DNA of 11,530 nt, from assembly GCA_016256075.1 (NCBI GenBank), contig SDVU01000657.1, forward strand, positions 1-11,530, given 5' to 3'. The number at the start of each line of letters is the position of its first letter. Within the stretch, counting starts at the first letter, position 1. The notes under the pieces were generated by a model. That model was not told the origin of the DNA and searched no databases. It saw only the letters and a list, made by a program, of their open reading frames with translations. Shown here one piece after another: positions 1-6,798 of this stretch. The DNA is from Dictyocoela muelleri. Lineage: Eukaryota; Microsporidia. A program made the translations under genes and the position numbers.

Positions 1-430
1 ATATGCACCCAGGCTATTAATAAATTTAATATTGAAAAAATGAATTTATTTTTAAAAACAATTTAATTTAATAGGGTGTTAATGTGCAAGGGGGGGGGTA
101 TTATATTGCACAACACATTATAACATCAAAAAATCCCAAATTTTGTATAAGCAATAAATTAACCATCCGGGATCTATAAAAAACAAATTTCAGGGTTTAT
201 TTTTTATAAGATACAATTTTTTAAAACATCATACTCCAAAGTTTTACTCTTCACACGTCCTGCTTTTAGCGTGTCTCGTGCTTCGCGCGCAGCAGTTAGT
301 ATTGTTTTTAATATTTAAGCCTCTCCCTTTAAAAAAACATGTCTCTCTCTTGGCGCGTCCCTCACGACAATTTTAAATAGAAACATCATAATATATTATT
401 TTTATGAGAGTGGATATTTATTTTTTTTCC
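1..430. other. AT-rich spacer with GC-rich islands
   Basis: No coding sequence is visible. A run of nine G at about 92-100 lies in the loop of a small hairpin (GTGCAA near 85 pairs with TTGCAC near 108). An imperfect inverted repeat, ATCTATAAAAAAC against GTTTATTTTTTATAAGAT, covers about 171-212. Two short GC-rich islands stand out from the surrounding AT: about 250-297 (with GCTTCGCGCGC) and about 350-370 (TTGGCGCGTCCCTCACG). I do not recognise either island. The right border is set only by where similarity to the SINE family begins and is approximate. Confidence 0.4.
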
Positions 431-763
431 GCGAAATTGGGTGAAATCACAATATATAAGTATATATATTTACATGCCGAAAACATCAATAGCTGCCAAC
501 CCAGGGTTTTTTCTCAAACCTTGGTCTTTAGACCTTGGGCGGTTGTCCAATTATACGTCACTGCTCCCAGAGGCCCAGCTGTATACGCGATATTCGTTTT
601 ATCAATAACTCCGTAATCACAGGTAATGAAGGGTATCATGATTTTTCCAACTTCTTTTTGTCGAGATGTGTGCCGCACTCGTCCCCACACGTATGAGAGC
701 CCCTTCTACTCTGTTGTAATTTTAGTAGTCCAAGTCTTAATCAGCTATACTACACTGGAGCGG

Positions 764-1542
764 CAGTCCGTTTTTTTGCCTTTAGCGAAAAAACGGACTT
801 TTTTATTTTTTCGCTTTTAGCGAAAAAATTGAATGTTATTTTGCAAAAAAAAATTTTTTTGTTAAGAGCAATTTAATTTAATGAATTTATTTATTAAACA
901 TTATATTTTATTAAAAAATAAATATATTATTCATTTAAGCTTTGAATAAAATATAGATATATTTTTGACGGAAAATTAAGAATAACAAACAATTAGGGTG
1001 TGTAATATAGAAATATAAAATATTTATAATCTTGATATTTATGATTGAGATATTATTTAAGAGAAATACAATGGCCATCTAAGTTTTAAGTTCCAGTTTA
1101 ATGTTTATAAATTAAAATAGAAAATATTAAAAAGAGGTTTAAATAGTAACGGAAGATTTACTTTTATATTTAATGAAATAATCGCAGATATTGAATAAAA
1201 TGAGCTTGGAATTCGTTTTCACAAGAGACTATAGTCATGAGGTAAAATACGATCAAATAAAAATTGAATAAATTTTAAAATAAAAAAATGGCAAAGTAAT
1301 AGTGGCGAGGTGGCAAGCTCATAAAAATTGCGTTATTAATTTGTATCAATATAATGGTATTGAATATTTACCCGCGAACAACGGAAATTTTATTGTAAGC
1401 TTAAATAAATAATACGTGTATTTAATTTTAGTAAAATATAATTCTTAATCATTAAAGTTATAAAATTAAATGTAAAAATTCCCTTAACAAAAAACGATTT
1501 TTGGCAAAAAAAAATCTTCGCTAAAGGCGAAAAAATGAACTG
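764..1542. mobile_element. hAT-like MITE with CAG termini inserted in SINE copy 1
   Basis: The ends form a terminal inverted repeat. The left end (764-789) begins CAGTCCG and runs to GCCTTTAGCGAA; the complement of the right end (1542 down to 1517) begins CAGTTCA and runs to CGCCTTTAGCGAA. Similarity continues inward to a shared TTTTTTGTTAAG near 859-866 and 1483-1494. CAG...CTG ends are typical of hAT elements. The 650-base core is AT-rich with no coding potential, so this is a non-autonomous element. It interrupts the SINE body between TACACTGGAG and AACAACCGTAT; copies 2 and 4 show this junction unbroken. No clean target duplication remains at the edges, so the exact limits and the superfamily are tentative. 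A hAT transposase relic lies elsewhere in the window, but its termini were not found and no link is shown. Confidence 0.6.
767..830. repeat. Twin hairpins at the left end of the CAG MITE
   Basis: Two hairpins lie back to back. The first runs from GTCCGTTTTTTTGC to GCGAAAAAACGGAC around a CTTTA loop, with one G-T wobble. The second is TTTTTTCGC, loop TTTTA, GCGAAAAAA, with a perfect nine-base stem. Both carry the core CGC(C/T)TTTAGCG, which also occurs once, inverted, at 1518-1532 at the other end. The left end therefore has the terminal motif twice and the right end once, suggesting an internal duplication of the terminus. Confidence 0.6.
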
Positions 1543-1634
1543 AAACATGAACAACCGTATATTATTACTATATTTATATAGCTTTTGGCTGCTAATGTCA
1601 TTCTCTCATTATTTAATAAAGAGTGTCAGCAGCG

Positions 1635-1645
1635 GGATTCGAACC
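1635..1645 (-). promoter_or_regulatory. Internal B box of the SINE head
   Basis: The minus-strand reading is GGTTCGAATCC, identical to the eukaryotic tRNA B-box consensus GGTTCGANTCC that TFIIIC binds. It is the best preserved B box of the four copies: the copy at 11376-11386 matches at eight of eleven positions, and the one near 5547-5558 is more decayed. Its A box is now about 640 bases away because a MITE separates them, so this copy is unlikely to be transcribed normally. Confidence 0.65.
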
Positions 1646-1671
1646 TCGATACTTGAATTGGCAAGAGTTAA

Positions 1672-1791
1672 TTATAAGGGCATAGGGTAAATTATAAGGG
1701 CGTAGGGAAAATTAAAAGGGCGTAGGGAAAATTATAGGGGCGTAGGGAAAATTATAAGTGCGTAGGAAAATTATCAGGGTGGAGGGAAAAT
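1672..1791 (+). repeat. 20-bp tandem array inside the MITE
   Basis: Six consecutive units follow the pattern TTATAAGGGCGTAGGGAAAA with a period of 20 bases (one unit is a base short) and only one to five differences per unit. A weaker second block of the same kind (TTATAAGG plus a variable GGTCAGAGAG-like part and AAAA) follows at about 1813-1890. The array is subterminal, directly inside the left end of the element at 1660-2255. Confidence 0.75.
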
Positions 1792-1944
1792 TATATTTTT
1801 TTTTGGCAAGAGTTAATTATAAGGTCGGATAGAAAATTATAAGGTCAGAGAGGAAAATTATAAGGTAGTAAGGAAAATTATAAAGGCGATAAAAATTTAA
1901 ATTTTAATAGATTTTTTAAACTGTAAAATTCATATAATGGGTCA

Positions 1945-2035
1945 AAAAAATCTTATAAAAATGTGTTTTTTATAAGATGCCTTTAGGTGTGTTTTTTATA
2001 ATGTTCTTGTTAGAGGGTGTTTTTTATAAGACCCC
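1945..2035 (+). repeat. TTTTTTATAAGA direct and inverted repeats
   Basis: The motif GTGTTTTTTATAA recurs three times, at about 1964, 1990 and 2016, with period near 26. The first is preceded by an inverted partner (TCTTATAAAAA at about 1950), giving a hairpin. It forms the centre of the MITE at 1660-2255. A related TTTTTTATAAGAT occurs near 200 in the left spacer, so a further decayed relative could lie there. Confidence 0.5.
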
Positions 2036-2341
2036 CCTCCCAAAAAAAAATAACGCTAAATTTTCCATACTTTTAAAATTTCCCCTCCACTTTTAAATTA
2101 ATATTTTTGTCAATATTAAACTTTTACAGTGTTATCAACAGTAAAATTCATATTAGAATGGCTAAAAAATTTTACAGCCACCTTATAAATACATACCTCT
2201 CTTTTATAATTAACTCTTGCAAAATTTTCCCTCCGCCTTTTTATTAACTCTTGCTCTTGAATTTTACATTCAAGGGTGTCTACCTTGAGCAATCTGGCTC
2301 CAAAATCTGTCGGCATGTAATTAAAAAGAACTTATATATTT

Positions 2342-3335
2342 GGTTAATGTGCTAATATTAATGCAAAATAAAGTGTGTACATTTTTTTTCGAAAAATACC
2401 CTTCAAGACAACTATGAATGAGGAGAGTAGATTAGTTGAGATAAAAACTAATTGTATAATTGAAGATTTAATCAGAAAAAGATGTCGTTTTTGTTCTTCA
2501 AGGTTAACATAGAACTCTATAAAGATTTTACAAGTGAGATGTACCGGGAAAACTTGTGGTAAGTTGTATTATCTGTTCGACTCTTAATTTTTGACTAACT
2601 ATTTTATTACTAATTTAAAAATCTTACTTGTATTGAAATATTGGCTTTCTGGTTTTAATATATTGGAGATTGAAAAATGGCTAGAAATATCTATATACCG
2701 AATTTATAGGATTTTTAAAGGTTAAAAAAATGAATATTAATAAAAAATATTTGCAGAAAATCAGAAAGATAGGTGGTGAGGGTATTATTGTAAAAGTTGA
2801 TGAGTCTAAGTTTGGTAAAAGAAAATATCAAAGGGGCATGTGGTAGATGGTGTTTGGATATTAAGGGCCGTGGGACGTACGGATGCTAGAAGAATAATTC
2901 TTAAAAAATGCAAAACACGAAATTCAGAAACTATCATTTCCTTTCTACGACAATTTATACATCCTGACTCGATTATATTTTCTGATGGATGGCGTGGATA
3001 CAATAATTTGCACATTCATTTTTCTGGACATTTTAAGGTAAATCATTCGATTGAATTTGTTCATCCAATAAATGGTGTGATATAAATACCATCAAAGGAT
3101 GCTGGTCTGGTATTAAGAAAGGCATTTCTTTCAGAAATAGGACAAATAAATTGATATCGCTATACCTGCTTAGATTTATGTTAATGAGAAATGAAAAAGA
3201 AAGAGCATTTGATATTTTAATAAAATTAATTACCAAATAATTTAATATAATAACATTTTTTATTTGCTTCAACAAGGGTTTTTTTCAAAAAAAATTACAC
3301 CCCTTTTTATCATTAATATGCACACAAGCTCCATG
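2342..3335 (+). mobile_element. Dead Merlin / IS1595-type DNA transposon
   Basis: A broken DDE transposase gene (2414-3240) lies between imperfect inverted ends about 65 bp long. The left end reads GGTTAATGTGCTAATATTAATG and onward to TTTTTTTTCGAAAAATACCCTT (2342-2404). The right end, complemented from 3332, reads GGAGCTTGTGTGCATATTAATG and onward to TTTTTTTTGAAAAAAACCCTT (to about 3270). ATATATTT occurs at 2334-2341 and 3336-3343, and 8-bp duplications are usual for Merlin. However, this is AT-rich DNA and the right copy is three bases beyond the TG...GG alignment, so the duplication is only a candidate. Merlin elements are known in animals and microsporidia and related to bacterial IS1595. 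The element is about 990 bp, an ordinary length for a compact Merlin. Confidence 0.75.
2414..3240 (+). pseudogene. Merlin/IS1595 transposase, inactivated
   Basis: The first ATG is at 2414. The first frame (2414-2725) shows a zinc ribbon: CRFC (codons at 2483 and 2492) and CTGKTC (2540 and 2555), then a helix-turn-helix-like stretch ending YRIYRIFKG. The DDE core follows in other frames. VDESKFGKRKY carries the first Asp (2799-2801) and FSDGWRGYNNL the second Asp (2984-2986). NTIKGCWSGIKKG stands where the family has NTIEG.W, so the catalytic Glu is replaced by Lys (AAA, 3094-3096). The C-terminus ends at a TAA at 3238-3240. In-frame stops (TAG 2510, TAA 2585) and three frame changes (near 2720, 2835 and 3080) divide it. 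The copy cannot make an active enzyme. Family assignment is firm from the DES, DGW.GY and WSG.KKG motifs; host identity is not implied. Confidence 0.85.
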
Positions 3336-3394
3336 ATATATTTATTATTAATATATTAAGAGAAAAAAAATTAAAAATACGAACGAGTGGAATC

Positions 3395-3450
3395 AACGCG
3401 GTCGCGACTCATGCACGGTCGCGCTTCCTGCACGGTCGCTCTTATTGCAC
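3395..3450 (+). repeat. GC-rich 17-bp tandem repeat
   Basis: Two consecutive 17-base units follow the pattern GCACGGTCGCKCTTMYT (3413-3429 and 3430-3446). A variant GCGGTCGCGACTCAT lies just before them and a partial GCAC just after. The CGGTCGC core occurs three times. This is the most GC-rich patch of the right-hand flank of the Merlin element and contrasts sharply with the AT-rich DNA around it. No function is evident. Confidence 0.7.
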
Positions 3451-3553
3451 AATTAACATTATTATTGTATGATTCTAATTAATAGTTATAAATATGAGCA
3501 TTTTTAATTATAATAAAGACATCTAAACAATGTTGGCACACCTATCCAACAAA

Positions 3554-3667
3554 GTTAAAATTAAAAAAATATAAAAATAAAGAAAACAAAAAAAAAATTA
3601 AAATTTTTAAAATTCAAATTTTTAATTTTTAGTTTTTTATTTTTATATTTTTTTTTTTAATTTTAAC
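3554..3667. repeat. AT-rich palindrome
   Basis: The left arm starts GTTAAAATTAAAAAAATATAA and the right arm ends TATATTTTTTTTTTTAATTTTAAC, its complement with small gaps. The arms are about 35-40 bases and meet near 3610 through AAAATTTTTAAAATTC-like sequence, so nearly the whole block can fold on itself. It contains almost only A and T, so part of the symmetry may come from composition, but the GTTAAAATT...AATTTTAAC borders are specific. It may be a very small foldback element. Confidence 0.5.
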
Positions 3668-3924
3668 CAGAAGAATTTTAATTTTCTATTTTTTGTTTTT
3701 TTTTATTTTTTAATTTTTTACATTTCCTTTTTTTAATTTGAATTTGAATTTGAAAAAAAAAATTCTATTTTTAATTTTTTTAAATTTATAAATTTTCTTT
3801 TTAAATTTTTTAAAAGTAAATTTTCTATTTTAAGTTTTTTATTTTTTTAATTACCTTTAATTTTTGCTATTTTTTATTTAAATTTTTTATCAATTTTTAA
3901 TTTTTTTTTATTATAGATTTTTTT
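3668..3924. repeat. T-tract low-complexity block
   Basis: Long T runs are broken by short AATTTT and TTTAATTTG steps. No open frame, RNA motif or ordered repeat is seen apart from GAATTTGAATTTGAA near 3737-3751. It leads directly into a regular 21-bp array. Confidence 0.5.
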
Positions 3925-4026
3925 CATTCTTTTATGAATTTTATCCATTCTTTTATGAATTTTGCCCATTCTTTTATGATTTTTGTCCTTTTTTTAAATT
4001 TCGGTCGTTCTTTTATGAATTACTCT
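3925..4026 (+). repeat. 21-bp tandem array CATTCTTTTATGAATTTTNNC
   Basis: Three clear units (3925-3945, 3946-3966, 3967-3987), one decayed unit (3988-4005) and a fifth (4006-4026) share TTCTTTTATGAATT. The array ends about 80 bases before similarity between SINE copies 1 and 2 becomes visible. It carries no coding potential. Confidence 0.75.
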
Positions 4027-4555
4027 GCAATAACTTTTTTTTATGATTTTTAGAAATGTTTTTCTAAAATTAATATCCACTTAAAATATAACAATTTATG
4101 TTTCTGCGTATTTTTGTTAATTTATAAATGAGTTTTTATTCATTATATTTTACATGTTGACAACATCATAGCTGCTAACCCGGAGAGTTGTCTCCAAACA
4201 TAGTCTTTAGACCTTTAGATCCTGTTTCCCACTGATACGCCACTTTCTAAGATATCTAGAAACCCAGCTGTATACGCGATCTTCGTTTTACTAATGACTC
4301 ATCAGGATACAGGTAATTAATGGCTTTTGATGAATTTTTATTATTACTTTTTGCCGAGATGCTTCACTGCACTCATACACACACCTAGGAGAGCTCCTTC
4401 TACTTCATTGCCCTATTAAAACAAGTCTTAATCAGCCATACCACTTGGAAAACTGCATATTAATACTATATTTCAGCGAATGCGGGTTATAGGACGGTTT
4501 TTAGATTAGAGGACGATTTTGAAATAAAATTAAAATAAATAAAAATACAGTGTTT

Positions 4556-4668
4556 TTCATTATTATAGTGCTCCCATTACATTATTATAGTCCTCTCATT
4601 ACATTATTATAGTCCTCTCGATGCATTATTATTATCCTCTCGATGCATTATTATAGTCCAATTACAGT
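4556..4668 (+). repeat. CATTATTATAGTCC tandem array, left arm
   Basis: About five units of 21-22 bases follow the pattern CATTATTATAGTCCTCTCRTT. They form the subterminal part of the left arm of the foldback element and have inverted counterparts in the right arm. The left arm holds fewer units than the right, so the two arrays have expanded or contracted independently. Confidence 0.75.
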
Positions 4669-4779
4669 AGTTTAAACAATTATAGACTCACTTTTAAAGT
4701 TATAGACCTATTTCTTTCAAAGTTATTTATAGAATCATCGACACATTCGTTATAATTATAGATATCCGCGGGAAATCGC

Positions 4780-5085
4780 CTCTTTTTATTAATTTTTTAA
4801 ACCCTATTTTCTAAACTTTATTTTTGACACTTATTTTTAACCTTTATTTTTTCCCTTATTTTTAGCCATTTTTTACACTCAAATTTTTTAACAAAGGTTA
4901 AAAATATAGTTTAAAATAAGGGTTAAAAATGAGAGTTAAAAAATGAGGGTTAAAAATAAGGGTTGGAAAATCAGGGTTAAAAATCAGGATCGAAAAATAA
5001 GGGTTAAAAATATATGGATTAAAAAATATGGGTTAAAAAAAAGAGTTCTAAAAAATATGGAATAAAAATAGGGCAGAAAAATTAA
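4780..5085. repeat. Central GGGTTAAAAAT minisatellite and its inverted partner
   Basis: From about 4905 to 5070 the motif GGGTTAAAAAT(AA) repeats every 11-18 bases, roughly ten times, with decay towards the right. From about 4798 to 4870 the complementary form appears (ACCCTATTTT, AACCTTTATTTTTTCCC). Left and right halves can pair, so the foldback symmetry continues to the centre. The unit has a superficial telomere-like look, but it is strongly degenerate and internal, so a telomeric origin is not supported. Confidence 0.65.
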
Positions 5086-5213
5086 TTTATCAATACTGTT
5101 TTCGCCGATTATATATAATTCTGGTAAAATGTGTCAATACTCTATAAATAACTTTGAAAGAAATGGGTCTAAAACTTTATAAAAAGGGTATACACTTTCT
5201 AAACCTACGTAAT

Positions 5214-5404
5214 TGGACTATAATAATGCAACGAAGGGTCTATAATAATGTGACAAAGGGACTATAATAATGCAAAGAAAGGTGTATAATAATGCAACGA
5301 AGGGACTATAATAATACAACGAGTGTAATAATGCATCGATAGAACTAAAAAATTAATCGAAAGACTATAATAATGCAATGATAGTACTATAATAATGAAA
5401 AACA
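5214..5404 (-). repeat. CATTATTATAGTCC tandem array, right arm
   Basis: About eight or nine units, read on the minus strand, follow CATTATTATAGTCCCTTCGTTG with variants such as ATACACC and AGACCC. One decayed stretch (about 5335-5365) interrupts the array. These units mirror those at 4556-4668 and make up much of the right arm of the foldback element. Confidence 0.75.
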
Positions 5405-5733
5405 CATTATTTTTATTTATTTTAATTTTTTTTTCAAAACCGTCCTCTAATCTCAAACCCGTCCTATAACCCGCATTCGCCAAATTTCTTATTTTTTGAC
5501 CGCTTAATGTCATTCTATCATTATTTATTAAAGAATGAGGTCAGTGGTATTCGGAATTCGATACTTAAATTTTACATTCAAGAGTGGTAACCACTGAGCT
5601 ATCGGTTCGATCAAAAATATTAATTTAAAATTGTTTATTCATTTTATAAATTAAAATTAATTAGATTTTATATAAATTAAAATTATTTAATCATTTTTTA
5701 TTTTTAAAAAATTTAAAACAAATTTTTATTTCA

Positions 5734-5737
5734 CCCC
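5734..5737 (+). promoter_or_regulatory. CCCC start-proximal motif of eS21
   Basis: TTTCACCCCAATG places four C one base before the A of the ATG, in otherwise AT-only upstream sequence. A C-rich (or G-rich) motif immediately before the start codon is a reported feature of microsporidian genes. It supports the ATG at 5739 as the true start rather than a later Met or an upstream exon. Confidence 0.6.
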
Positions 5738-5738
5738 A

Positions 5739-5939
5739 ATGATCAGACAACGAATTTGTGATTTCGCTAACACACCTATTTCATCTGTAGACAGGGCCAG
5801 TGTACAACTCACTTTTGCCGAGTTAGACCAAGATGGAAGAATTACTGGAGAAATAAAGATTCTTAATTGTTCTGGAAAGGTTAGGAAAGATGGATTGATC
5901 GATGAATTTTTATATAATACGATGAAAGAAGAAAAATAA
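5739..5939 (+). CDS. RPS21: 40S ribosomal protein eS21 (short form)
   Basis: The 66-residue protein matches the eS21 family along most of its length. ICDFANTPISSVDRASVQL (residues 6-24) aligns with the family pattern KCSATNRII.AKDHASVQ. LDQDGRITGEIKILNCSGKVRK (29-50) corresponds to the variable-turn strand ending in SG.VRR.G, and DEFLY (55-59) to the DDSLNRL helix. Family members usually have 83-87 residues, so this copy lacks about ten at the N-terminus and is also shorter in the middle and at the end; such trimming is common for microsporidian ribosomal proteins. In other eukaryotes eS21 sits on the solvent side of the small subunit near uS2 and uS5 and is needed for late 20S pre-rRNA processing. 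The start is set by the CCCC motif directly before ATG. The coding sequence is clearly less AT-rich than its flanks and has no in-frame damage. A missing 5' exon cannot be fully excluded. Confidence 0.85.
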   Translation: MIRQRICDFANTPISSVDRASVQLTFAELDQDGRITGEIKILNCSGKVRKDGLIDEFLYNTMKEEK

Positions 5940-6340
5940 ATAAAATTGATTTATTTAAATATTAATCTTTAAATACTAACCTTTAAATTTAATTAAATTT
6001 TATTATTAGTTTTTAATATTTATTTTATTGAGGAATATGATTAAAATGAATAATTTAATTTTTAAATTGAAAAATTTAAATATATTTTTTACCCTTAATA
6101 TTGGTTTTAATAGAAATAAATATTTTTAACTTAAATAATGTTTTTTTAAATTCATTTAATAATTTATCAGATAGAATTAATTTATTGGTAAAAACTAACT
6201 TTCAAATATTTTTATTTTTAATTTTTAAGTTTATATTTACTCAAACAATAAAAAAAAATAATACTCTTAAAAATGAGCATCATGATAAAATGGTAAATAA
6301 ATTACTAAATTGGAAATATTTTTAATTTTTAAAATTTTTT
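5940..6340 (+). other. AT-rich spacer with a start-less open frame (about 6080-6325)
   Basis: An open frame runs from about 6080 to the TAA at 6323-6325, but its first ATG lies late (near 6287). Its predicted residues are mostly Asn, Leu, Phe, Ile and Lys, as expected of random AT-rich DNA. A separate short frame, ATG 6037 to TAA 6127-6129 (MIKMNNLIFKLKNL...), overlaps it in another phase and has GAGG just before its ATG. Together they could be a decayed small gene broken once near 6100, but no family is recognised and chance is the simpler reading. Confidence 0.2.
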
Positions 6341-6798
6341 TAATTATTTACAAAAAAAATTACTAAATTAAGAAAATTTTTAATTTTTAGGGATAATAAA
6401 ATTTTATAATCTATTTATAATACTAAAAAATATTTGATTATAAAAACAAATATATTTAAACCTATAGTTATTTTTATTAATTTAATCACTTTTATTTATA
6501 GTCCGTTAGTGTTATATATAAAAATTATATTAAAGTTTATAGATTGTTTTTATTTATATAAAAGAAAAATGAGATAACAAAGTTATATATATATATTTAA
6601 AAATACTGATAATATACTTAACAGTCTGTTGAATATCTCAAATGCAATTTTTGTTCTTTTGGTATCTCAACGATTTGACCCGATGAAATGGTTAAATCCT
6701 TAAAATTAATATTCTGACAAAAAAACAATATTTATGCATTTAAAATACCAGTGGTACGTTTTTGGGGCTATTAATTGATTTTATAATAAAGAAGATTG
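6341..6798. other. AT-rich spacer, nothing recognised
   Basis: No open frame, RNA motif or ordered repeat is seen beyond short AT runs such as TATATATATATA near 6585. The stretch about 6610-6700 has slightly more G and C than its surroundings (GGTATCTCAACGATTTGACCCGATG). It may be worn coding DNA, but it gives no readable protein. Confidence 0.4.

Larger units (their letters stand above)
1660..2255. mobile_element. MITE with AGAGTTAATTATAAGG ends, inserted in the SINE tRNA head
   Basis: The element begins GGCAAGAGTTAATTATAAGG and ends, read inward on the other strand, AGCAAGAGTTAATAAAAAGG. It is flanked by a perfect 8-bp direct repeat, CTTGAATT, at 1652-1659 and 2256-2263. The matching site in copies 2 and 4, CTTAAATT or its complement, is present once and uninterrupted. 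This is direct evidence of insertion by a transposase that makes 8-bp duplications, such as hAT or Merlin. The end motif recurs inside at about 1804-1823 and, inverted, at about 2203-2217, so the element may be a duplicated or nested composite. The interior holds short tandem arrays and no gene. The parent family is unknown. Confidence 0.72.
430..2303 (-). mobile_element. tRNA-headed SINE-like repeat, copy 1, interrupted by two MITEs
   Basis: Read on the minus strand, the repeat starts with a tRNA-like head (2303 down to 2256, continuing at 1659-1620). A body follows (about 1619-1543 and 763-430). The head has an A-box-like stretch at about 2281-2293 and an exact RNA polymerase III B box, GGTTCGAATCC, as the complement of 1635-1645. 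The body shares long stretches with copies 2, 3 and 4, such as TAGCTG.TTAAGACTTG, CGCGTATACAGCTGGG and GGTCTAAAGACC. Two insertions split it: 764-1542 in the body and 1660-2255 in the head. Removing both, plus one 8-bp duplication, leaves about 490 bp, the length of the uninterrupted copy 3. The repeat has no protein-coding capacity, so it would depend on enzymes made elsewhere. The left (tail) border is approximate because only two copies can be compared there. Confidence 0.72.
4475..5483. mobile_element. 1-kb foldback element with long inverted arms
   Basis: The two ends are long inverted repeats. The left arm begins AGCGAATGCGGGTTATAGGACGG; the right arm, complemented, begins TTGGCGAATGCGGGTTATAGGACGG. 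Both continue through GATTAGAGGACG, a TTAAAATAAATAAAAAT tract, arrays of CATTATTATAGTCC units, and a shared inner block CATTTCTTTCAAAGTTATTTATAGA. Matching extends at least 300 bases per arm, and the centre is also complementary (CCCTTATTTTTA on the left, TAAAAATAAGGG on the right). The whole element could therefore fold into one giant hairpin. ATTTC at 4470-4474 and 5484-5488 is a candidate 5-bp target duplication. SINE copy 4 shows the same site without the insert. No protein is encoded, so a transposase must come from elsewhere. I do not recognise the family. Confidence 0.78.
4105..5616 (-). mobile_element. tRNA-headed SINE-like repeat, copy 2, interrupted by a foldback element
   Basis: On the minus strand the head reads GATAGCTCAGTGGTTACCACT (A box as complement of 5591-5601), then TTGAATGTAAAATTTAAGTATC, then a decayed B-box region near 5547-5558. 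The body continues to 5484, is broken by the foldback at 4475-5483, and resumes from 4474 to about 4105. Near-identical segments are shared with copy 1: CGCGTATACAGCTGGG, GGTCTAAAGACTATG and GGGTTAGCAGCTATGATG. Subtracting the insertion and a 5-bp duplication leaves about 500 bp. The tail border is approximate. It ends about 120 bases before the eS21 start codon, so the only upstream sequence available to that gene is AT-rich spacer. Confidence 0.75.

Noticed and set aside
404-820. Two plus-strand open frames (404-616 and 626-820)
   Set aside because: They run through the SINE body of copy 1 on its antisense strand; copy 2 does not keep either frame, and neither has the C-run start motif or a recognisable family.
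1672-1890. CRISPR-like regular repeat
   Set aside because: Repeat units abut with no unique spacers and the window is eukaryotic; it is a simple tandem array.
2116-2316. Minus-strand open frame of 66 codons
   Set aside because: It crosses the end of the MITE, its target duplication and the SINE head, so it is a chance frame across a repeat junction.
2806-3275. Two minus-strand open frames opposite the Merlin transposase
   Set aside because: They mirror the real coding strand, which shows the DES, DGWRGY and WSGIKKG motifs; the antisense reading has no family likeness.
4284-4308. Hammerhead-like core (CTGATGAG...ACGAA) on the minus strand of SINE copy 2
   Set aside because: The stem II bases pair poorly, no partner for stem III with the required UH cleavage site is found on either side, and copies 1 and 3 do not keep CTGATGA.
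4900-5070. Telomere-like GGGTTA repeats
   Set aside because: The spacing is irregular, units are AT-padded and decayed, and the array has an inverted partner within the same foldback element.
5262-5513. Minus-strand open frame with repeated LHYYS residues
   Set aside because: It is a translation of the CATTATTATAG tandem array in the foldback arm; repetition explains the open frame.
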